From: Beta vulgaris subsp. vulgaris
Taxonomy: Eukaryota; Streptophyta; Magnoliopsida; Caryophyllales; Amaranthaceae
Length of the DNA: 64,000 nucleotides
Assembly (NCBI RefSeq): GCF_026745355.1
Contig: NC_079210.1
Span: 9,494,980 to 9,558,979, forward strand
Direction of reading: 5' to 3'
Made by a program: the position numbers and the translations under genes. Under the pieces are notes generated by a model that was given only the letters and a program-made list of their open reading frames with translations, was not told the origin of the DNA and ran no database searches. Below, piece after piece: positions 57,356 to 64,000 of the stretch. Within the stretch, counting starts at the first letter, position 1. Each line of letters starts with the position of its first letter.

Positions 57356-57640
57356 TATATAGAGCCTAAGGAATACCTGATGAAACACCAAATAGCGAAA
57401 GATTGTGACATTTGGGCCTATAAGATGAAAGCTGCTATGGAATATATATTTATGCAGGGAGATACGAGGCTAAAAACTAAACTTGAGAAAATGAATTTCA
57501 TGCTTGATATGTCCCTAACATAGAACCCTACCTTTTCATACATCGTCGATATACGGATTTCTGGTCAGAAAAGGGTGATTTTAACGGGGACAAACATACT
57601 TACTGGAACCAATACCTTCCTACTATAGGGTATTTCATTA

Positions 57641-58231
57641 TTGACCTTAATTATTGTGAAAATAAGTGGAGAACTCGTGAGAAAAGAAGTTGTGAACCCT
57701 CTACCTCATCACAATCCAGTTAGAGGAACCTATCATGTGGTGCAAAGCTCGAGAACTAAGGTTGTAGATGTGAATTCTGAGAACCCTGGAGTTAAACCTG
57801 AGCCACAAACGCCACCTAGAACGGTAAAAAGAGCAAGGTACTAAACGTTTAAGGATGAATTCATACCGGAGGACTACCACATAGCATTAAACCTTAGGAT
57901 TGTTAGCTACATTTCCGATGATGAAGGTAATAATAGGACATTTATCACAGTGGCTGAGGAAAATCATGTTACACCTATACTTGATGTAGAAAATGAGGAA
58001 GAGGGAGATCATAATGAAAATGAGCCTGATGAAAGAGATCCGATTGAGGAAAATGAACCAGTAGAAGAAGAAGAAGAGCCCATAGAAGAAGGAGAAGAAC
58101 CCATATACGAGGAAAACCCTCTAGAGGTAGATGAACCTATAGAGGACGAGCCTTTTGAGGACAAAGTTGGCATGGAAGAAGGAATAGAAAATCCTGACTC
58201 AGATAATGAAGCTCACCATTATAGTCCCTAA
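57641..58231 (+). other. Two ORFs upstream of gypsy gag; acidic Glu/Pro repeats
   Basis: Frame 57641-57844 encodes ISGELVRKEVVNPLPHHNPV, RGTYHVVQSSRTKVVDVNSE. After a stop, frame 57950-58231 encodes an acidic polypeptide with repeats around EENEPVEEEEEPIEEGEEP and DEPIEDEPFED. No family recognised. It may be a spacer peptide of the gypsy element or a captured segment. Confidence 0.4.
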
Positions 58232-58587
58232 TTTCTTTTAAAAATATAATTAGGATTAGAATAATCTTATATTTTTTTATTTCAATTTTAATAATAAGGA
58301 TTGCATGCCAAGTAGCAAATTAGCATTTTTTTATTCATATATTTACTCATATTATGTTTTCTTAGAAACAATAAATTTTTCCCTGCCCAATAATAATACA
58401 ATATTTTCATCCTTTTATTATTTGATGTACGTCTTACTTGAGATATTTATATTACAAGTCAATAGAGACTTAAGGATTCTTCGCAATGAAAATGTGTTGT
58501 ATGAACGTGCAAATGTGTAATAGTTAAGTGAATAAACGACTATGTGTATGTCAATGAGATAGCTGTTGTGTCATTTTTCAGCGCATA

Positions 58588-59780
58588 ATGGTTCTTCAGG
58601 GTGGCACGTCTGAGACCCCTTTGAATGTCGAGCAATCGATACGTGACTAAGTGCAGATCATAGCGAACCTCGCCCAAGGACATAAACAGTATGGGGACTT
58701 ATCTGAAAAGGTTTCCCGTAAGGATCCACCAAACTGAATGGGAAAGCAGGGCCCGAGGAATTGGAAAAATGGGTTGGAGAGTTTGATAAGTTTTTTTTTA
58801 TCTCACTTGTCTAGATGACAAGACTGTGCCCTTAGCAAGCTATTACCAACAGGGGATGCCCAATTTTGGTGGACTCAAGCTAAGGATAACCTCCTAAAAC
58901 AACATGACTTTAGGTGGGAAACATTCATGAAAGCCCTAAGGGATAAGTATTACCCACCTTACCTGAAAAAGCAGAAAGCCCAAGAGTTTATGATGCTAGA
59001 ACAAGGAAACCCATCTCTTGAGGAATACTACCACAAATTCATTAAGCTGATGAGATTTGCTCCTGAAATTTCCCCTACTGAGGAAGGTAAGGCCTCACGC
59101 TTTGAATTAGATCTCACCCTTGACCTACAAAGGAGACTGGGGGGATACTTTCACCTCGTTGTACCATGTTTTTGGCAAAGATGCTCACTTATATGCAATA
59201 TGGAAATGAGAGGAGGATGTAAATAAGGTGAGAAACGAAAGGGGGAATGGGAATGGTGGAAATGCATACGATGGGGTCAGGGAACTCTAATTACTCCAGA
59301 CCACTAACCAACGCAAATAATCAGGCACCAAATGGGAACCATGTGACCAAAAATAATGATAATAAGGGCAAAGAGAAGTTGTATATGATGATGGCTAGCA
59401 AAGAGGAAGCTCGTAGGGATGTTGTCACATGTACTTTCTCTATCAACTCAAAACCTGTTAAAGTATTGTTCGATTCCAGAGCATCTTTTTCTTTTATTGC
59501 CCATACAATTGTTAGAACTCTAGAACTGGTTGACTCCAAGGCAATTTTTGTCCCTATAGTTATTCCGCCTGGGGATACCGTTAATTGCTCTAAGAAATTC
59601 CTAATTGTTTCACTCAAAATAGGGGAGGACTTCTTTCCTTTCGATATGATAGAGTTTAACCTATCGAACCTAGACGCCATTCTGGGAATGGATTGGCTTG
59701 GGAAGTACAAGGCTACCATAGATTGTGACGCACAAAAGGTGGAACTGAGAGATCCTTCGGGAAAAAAAAGTGTCATATAG
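58588..59780 (+). pseudogene. Gypsy gag and aspartic protease, inactivated
   Basis: Gag (retrotrans_gag type): MVLQGGTSETPLNVEQS, then QFWWTQAKDNLLKQHDFRWE, TFMKALRDKYYPPYLKKQKA, LEQGNPSLEEYYHKFIKLMR; stops near 58649 and 58735 and a break after 59130. Protease: SKPVKVLFDSRASFSFIAHT and ILGMDWLGKYKATIDC. The active-site triad DSG is changed to DSR, so the protease is dead even apart from stops. No intact CCHC knuckle was found. Confidence 0.82.
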
Positions 59781-60042
59781 GAGAATACCTCGAGAACCAG
59801 GGATTAAAGTAATCAACGCCTTGCAACTTAAGAGTTATATCGACAAAGGATGACATCTATTTATATGTTTCGTGAGAAGGGTTCAGGATGATCCATTGAG
59901 ACTTGAGGATGTGCATATAGTCAGAGAGTTCCAGGATGTTTTTCCTGAAGAAATACATGGTATGCCTCCAATGAGATATGCAGAGTTCATTATTGACCTA
60001 GTACCTAGAACTGAACTTATCTCCAAAGCCCCATAACATATG

Positions 60043-60780
60043 GCTGATAAGTGCGTTTATAACACACTTTACGACTTCCTTTTGGTCTGGTTTGGTCCTC
60101 TTTATCCTCTTTTCTCCCCTATTTTCTCCTCATTTTCCTTTCAACTTCTTCACTTGATCATTAATTGATCATAGTGACATTTTGCTAGATTTTTGATCAA
60201 TTTTGATCGGCTTTCTAGTACATATGCTTTCACCATGTTATCTCGTGTTTTCATTGCAGGTATGACCATTTCGGGGCCGAGAATTGCGAGATATGGCTTA
60301 AGATAGGAGCTAGAGAGATAGAGAGATCGAGGGAGCTTGAGGTGCGCTCGCACACCCAAGTGGTGTGGCCGCACCATCAGGAGATTCGCATGAAGCCCAC
60401 GGTGCGACGCAGATTACAAGCCCAACCCACTTTTAATTTTCGCGTGTTTTATCTCCTCTCTCTCAAACCAAATTCTCTTATTCTCTCATCAGTCGCGTTT
60501 TATCTCCTCTCTCGCTCCAACTCTTCTCTCTGTCTCTCTAACTCTTCTCTACTGATTTTCGTTTTGATTAATTTTCTCCTGCGATTTGGAAGCGAAGAGT
60601 AATCGTTCGCCTGCGATAATTTTCGTTTTGATTAATTTTCGTGCTATTTTCGTTTCGCTAAGGGGGAGAAATCGTTCGCCTGCGATAAGTTCAAGAGTTA
60701 AGCGAAGAGATTCTGTGTGGAGCCATAAACAACGAATATTGAAGAGAAATGGTTTTTGTTGATTTTTGATTTTTTATCTC
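60043..60780 (+). mobile_element. LTR-like block starting TGATAAGTGCG
   Basis: The gypsy RT frame stops abruptly at TGATAAGTGCGTTTATAACA. This start resembles that of the insertion at 7976 (TGATAAGTTATA). Around 60340-60405 it carries GGTGCGCTCGCAC and GGTGTGGCCGCACC, again a GC-rich inverted motif. A CT-rich leader-like stretch follows (60450-60560) with a duplicated TTTTCGTTTTGATTAATTTT block. The right end and the duplication are not identified. Confidence 0.45.
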
Positions 60781-60939
60781 ACTTTTGAATTTTTGCTTTT
60801 TTTTTTGTTTACCTAGTTGAAAATTACGATTTATATTATGAATGTTTAATATATGTTATGTTTTTTGTTTTCATTTTTTCGATCTGATTTCTTTTTGTTT
60901 ATTTTTTTTCATTCTCAGATCTGGATTTTTTTTTTTTCA

Positions 60940-61090
60940 TTATGTAAGGACCTCAAAAAGAGGTTTGCGGGTAAATACTTTGAGTGTGGGGGATGGTGAG
61001 GGGAAACCCTTTCCCAAATAGCCCTTAGTGGAGATCGAACTCCGAACCTCAAGGTTGGAAAATTCTTTCCTTATCACTAGGCCAAGCTTA
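60940..61090 (-). mobile_element. tRNA-derived SINE (minus)
   Basis: Reverse complement: CTTGGCCTAGTGATAAGG (A box) followed about 30 bases later by GGAGTTCGATCTCC (B box; GTTCGATCTCC), then a conserved body ending with ...TTTTTGAGGTCCTTACATAAT. This is the layout of plant tRNA-derived SINEs. The poly-T tract at 60918-60936 on the plus strand would be its A-tail. Confidence 0.75.
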
Positions 61091-61289
61091 GGGTAATGCA
61101 AATAACATATATCTATTTGTTGCCATTATGTATTTTGATATTGCAAGCATGCATTACGCTCATATAAATCAATACTTGATGCAAGCTTTGTGGGCATCCA
61201 AAGCTTAATTAACGAGGAAGCCTTGTAATGCATTGTAAATTAATAATTATACGAACTAGCTAAGAACGGAGTAGAAGTATTTAACGTAC

Positions 61290-61869
61290 CCTGAGGATCA
61301 CTCTCGTTTCGACACAAAATGTGTAGAGGGGTTTCTTTGAGATTGTTGACATCTTCAACCAACTTTTCGTCCAACTCCATTAAGTACTCCGCGAATTCAG
61401 TTCTGGAATATAGCAACGCCGAGTGAAGGAGTGTGTTGCCTTCTGCAGTTTTTGCCTTCCATGGAGGTAGTGGGAAACGAAATTCATATGTCGTCACATC
61501 TTTAATCTGCCGAAAATGCTCTTTTACGTAGTTGAATAGCGAGCCATCAGGCTTCAGCATCTCACGATACATTGCAAGATGAAGAGGTGTCTCACCCCGG
61601 TGGTTGGTTTGAGAAGAAAGAACAGGAAACTTCTTTAAAGCACTTACAATAAACGCTTCTCTAGAATCTGCTGCTGGGTCATCTGAGCTATGTTTAATAC
61701 TTTTGTTGGAAAAATTAAGTCGGAAACCTTCAACTGCTATATGCATAATGTTGCTTCCATCAGGTAGTCGAGAAAGAAACCACTTTTCATTCTCGTTGGC
61801 CTCTTCTACTCTTTCAATTAAGGTTTCCCACTTCTCATCATTGACTAATTTGTATAGCTCTTCACTCAT
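61290..61869 (-). CDS. ACD6-like gene exon 1: N-terminus and ankyrin repeats
   Basis: Start ATG at 61867-61869 gives MSEELYKLVNDEKWETLIER. Ankyrin-type segments: DGSNIMHIAVEGFR (residues about 37-50), NHRGETPLHLAMYREMLKPD (89-108), TAEGNTLLHSALLYSRTEFA (141-160) and NNLKETPLHILCRNESDPQ (175-193). The GETPLHLA and GNTLLHSA cores are the ankyrin helix-turn signature. The exon ends CCTCAGG|GTACGT, phase 1. A four-codon upstream ORF (61884-61898, minus) precedes the start. The frame continues past the donor to 61240 only as intron read-through. Confidence 0.88.
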
Positions 61870-62780
61870 AAGCTCTTCCTTTATTAGATCAACTTCATTC
61901 TTCTTCCCCTACAATTATTTTTAAGGAGAAAAGTTACGTATCATCAAAATCGATGACGACGACTAAAGACAAAAGAAGGATATTAGAGTCATAGAGAGCC
62001 CAATTTTGATCACATTTTTTATTCGTACATTTGGTTGAACATATACGGCCCATGTGGTGTGTTTTTCTTTTATTTTTTCCTATGAACAATCAAGGTATTC
62101 GCCGTCGACAGGAGTGGCTAATTCCCTCCCACCACTTAAGAGTAAAGGATTAGACAAGAATCTTTTCCATTCCCAAAGGTTGAGGATCTCTCGAATAATT
62201 GATTAAGGGACAAAGTTAGAAGCACTACGCAAGACCACTTGGTTTTGTGTGTTGTTTACATATGTTTTTAGATGAGCTAGTTTTGCAGCACCTGCCACAC
62301 AAGGATACTTTTTATGTGGTAGAATTATATTCATATGTCACTAAGTGATTATAATTAAGACAACTTAAATGTTTCATCTATTTTATCTTGTTATATACAC
62401 TTTCTTTTTTGTGATTTATTTGGTTCATTTTATGACATAAAATATTAATAATTGACAGTAAAAATAAGAATAATTTATCTTACTCAAGATTATCAAATTC
62501 TTAGGTAATTCAATAAATCCGAAATCTAATTACTTTTTATCTTAACCATAATGTATAATAATTTTTTGATAAAAATAGAAGTGATATACTCTTATTCTTA
62601 CTATGCTTCATATTCCTTATAGTCATATTCTTATTATAATTCATGTTTTAGTTTTTTACATATTATATAAATGGTTAATTATGTAATATCTTATAATTAG
62701 TTCTTGTCCCAAGCGATACTCTCGTATTATTTTCCAACGTGCATTTGAAATCTTCAAAATAGAAATAGTATCTTGCCTTT
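61870..62780. other. 5' flank of the ACD6-like gene
   Basis: Candidate 5' leader and promoter for the minus-strand gene. An AATTGTAG|GGG acceptor-like site at about 61911 suggests the leader may itself be spliced. No TATA box can be chosen with confidence because the whole region is AT-rich. No other gene is seen. Confidence 0.4.
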
Positions 62781-62789
62781 AAATCATTT

Positions 62790-63140
62790 TTTCTCACAAA
62801 TACCAACATGAGTATTGCAGCATATTTGGTTAGTGCATTACCATATCAAATGAGATGTCATGAGTTCGAGTCTCGAAACATACATTTTTATTGCTTAATG
62901 TCTCACATTTGTTTGTCTTGAGTTTTAGATATATATAAAGATTTTTTCCCTCACAAAGACCAACATGAGTATTGTAGCATAGTTGGTTAGTGCAGTAGCA
63001 TATCAAATGAGAGGTCATGGGTTCGAGTCTTGAAACAAATATTTTTATTGTTTAATGTCTCATTTGATTGTATGGGGGAGGGGATAGTACACGTGGCAAC
63101 ATGGCATTTGTTTGTCTTAAATTTTAGATATATTTATAAA
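62790..63140 (+). mobile_element. Tandem pair of tRNA-like SINE units
   Basis: Two diverged copies about 150 bp apart: CATATTTGGTTAGTGCATTA ... GAGTTCGAGTCTCGAAAC (62820-62880) and CATAGTTGGTTAGTGCAGTA ... GGGTTCGAGTCTTGAAAC (62976-63036). Each has an A-box-like GGTTAGTGC and a B-box GGTTCGAGTC-type block. Both are followed by TTTTTATTG(C/T)TTAATGTCTCA. Confidence 0.6.
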
Positions 63141-63204
63141 TTTATATTATATCAGGTTGTACAACTATATAATAAAAAGATATTATTTTGAAATATATTT
63201 TGAG

Positions 63205-63217
63205 GAATCTCCAATAG

Positions 63218-63283
<66 letters not shown>

Positions 63284-63285
63284 CT
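63205..63285. repeat. AT dinucleotide microsatellite
   Basis: A nearly pure (AT)n run with a central ATATTATATATAATATAT interruption, able to form a cruciform. Confidence 0.95.
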
Positions 63286-63599
63286 AAAAACAATAGTATT
63301 ATTGATTATGTAAAAAGTTATACTCGAGTTACATTGTACAATATTCTAAGGTTATCCATTTAAGAGCAAACTCTAATAAACTATAAGTTCATTTAGAAAT
63401 TCAATAAGTTTTGTGAAAATAAATTACAGTGTGAATCTTCTTCTCAATTCTTTTTCACTTTTCTTATAAAGCTCTATTGTGAGTAATGAAGAGAATGAGT
63501 TCAAGTAATGATGATTATATTACTTTATACGAGGATACAATATATAATAGTTGTTTTAATCTTGTTATTTTTTGGTTTCCCAGTGAGGCACAAGAAGAC

Positions 63600-64000
63600 A
63601 CATGGCGAGGTTGTGCTTCCAGGTGAGAACTGTGCTCTTACAATGTAAAATAGAACATCTACAAAAAAGAAAATGAACATTTCACAAGAATTCACTTACG
63701 AAAATGAACATTTTACTATTAAAGTGGAACATTACAAGAGTTCACTTACGAAAACCAACATCATAATGTTGAAGTAAAATATTACCATAATTCAATTACT
63801 TAAATATAACATTTGCTCATCAAATATAGAACATATTTTCACATAAAATATAATATATTTTTTTGCTGAAAAAAAAAAGCTTAGAACAAACATTTTTTAA
63901 AACAGAACATAATTTCTACTGAAAAAAAAGCTTAAAACGGACATTTATTGAAATAGAACATTTGCTTATTAAAAATAGAACAATTTTTACAGAAAATAGA
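63600..64000. repeat. Degenerate GAACATTT-rich repeat at the window edge
   Basis: The word GAACATTT or AGAACAT with poly-A spacers recurs about ten times at 25-45 base intervals and continues off the window. Probably part of a larger non-coding repeat. Confidence 0.5.

Larger units (their letters stand above)
57360..60042 (+). mobile_element. Ty3-gypsy remnant: gag, protease, start of RT
   Basis: Retroelement coding blocks in gypsy order, without identified LTRs: gag 58588-59226, protease 59390-59780, and the RT entry near 59920-60035 (VREFQDVFPEEIHGMPP, FIIDLVPRTELISKAP). The RT is cut off at 60042 by an LTR-like sequence. The upstream part (57360-58560) carries two ORFs of unclear origin and may belong to the same element. 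Confidence 0.75.
53555..61289 (-). other. Intron 1 of the ACD6-like gene (7.7 kb)
   Basis: Donor CAGG|GTACGT at 61289, acceptor TCATTAG at 53555. Phase 1. It holds a LINE end, an LTR-like block, a Pack-MULE-like element, a Stowaway, a gypsy remnant, an LTR-like block and a SINE. The stretch 53607-54072 shows nothing recognisable. Confidence 0.7.
16808..61869 (-). other. Gene span: ACD6-like ankyrin/PGG gene with transposon-filled introns
   Basis: Three minus-strand exons (61290-61869, 53076-53554, 16808-17428) are in 5'-to-3' order. They have canonical borders (CAGG|GTACGT, TCATTAG|GT, CTGG|GTAAGT, TTCACAG|TA) and compatible phases (1, then 0). Coding lengths of 580, 479 and 621 bases sum to 560 codons with one terminal stop. 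ACD6 and its relatives are plant membrane proteins that link ankyrin repeats to a C-terminal PGG/transmembrane domain and modulate salicylic-acid-dependent immunity. Intron 1 is 7,735 bp and intron 2 is 35,647 bp. Every other gene-like feature between the exons is transposon or pseudogene. The alternative, that exon 3 belongs to another copy, is not excluded without a transcript. Confidence 0.7.

Noticed and set aside
60342..60602. 86-codon plus ORF in the LTR-like block
   Set aside because: It runs through CT-rich leader-like sequence and has no domain; most likely LTR or leader sequence.

Overview
The window is plant nuclear DNA. It is AT-rich, has spliced genes with canonical GT-AG introns, and is dominated by transposable elements: Ty1-copia and Ty3-gypsy fragments, L1-type LINEs with a DUF4283 ORF1, a TRIM, SINE-like units, and hAT, Mutator-like, CACTA and Stowaway elements. 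A eudicot is likely. Caryophyllales/Amaranthaceae is only a guess from the general look of the repeats. No organellar, bacterial or viral gene set is visible.

The one host gene that can be assembled is on the minus strand and spans about 45 kb (61869 down to 16808). It encodes an ACD6-like ankyrin/PGG membrane protein. Exon 1 (61290-61869) carries the N-terminus and first ankyrin repeats. Exon 2 (53076-53554) carries further ankyrin repeats. Exon 3 (16808-17428) carries the PGG domain and transmembrane helices. Splice sites and reading phases fit, giving an uninterrupted model of about 559 residues. Intron 1 is about 7.7 kb and intron 2 about 35.6 kb; both are filled with nested transposons. 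Most of this window would therefore be intron of a putative immune-regulator gene.

Layout. 1-7258: non-coding DNA, a myosin XI motor-domain fragment with introns (1531-2038), a hAT-like MITE, degenerate transposase-like exons (4108-5400) and a tandem array of about 159 bp units (5825-6720). 7259-14324: LINE A with a target-site duplication, carrying an LTR-like insertion and a Mutator-type MITE. 14503-16420: a possible terminal-inverted-repeat (TIR) element and a SINE-like unit. 16808-17428: exon 3. Intron 2 then holds a complete TRIM (17916-18358), an LTR-like block with GC palindromes, an almost intact ORF with one nonsense codon (20448-21179), a CACTA end, LINE B split by non-autonomous Copia A (23649-26958), a LINE 3' fragment, minus-strand LINE C split by Copia B (34384-39424) and a hAT MITE, a Pack-hAT (41438-42394), a small MITE, a CACTA element (42923-44310), LINE D split by Copia C (45628-50924), two more MITEs and a degenerate repeat block with a long AAT microsatellite. 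Intron 1 holds a LINE end, a gypsy LTR-like block, a Pack-MULE-like element (55534-56594), a Stowaway, a Ty3-gypsy gag/protease remnant cut by an LTR-like block, and a minus-strand SINE. Beyond 61.9 kb lie the 5' flank of the ankyrin gene and low-complexity repeats.

Element boundaries are mostly anchored by target-site duplications read directly from the sequence. All retroelement ORFs carry stops or frameshifts, so no element appears autonomous as it stands. Family names rest on recognisable motifs, not on searches.
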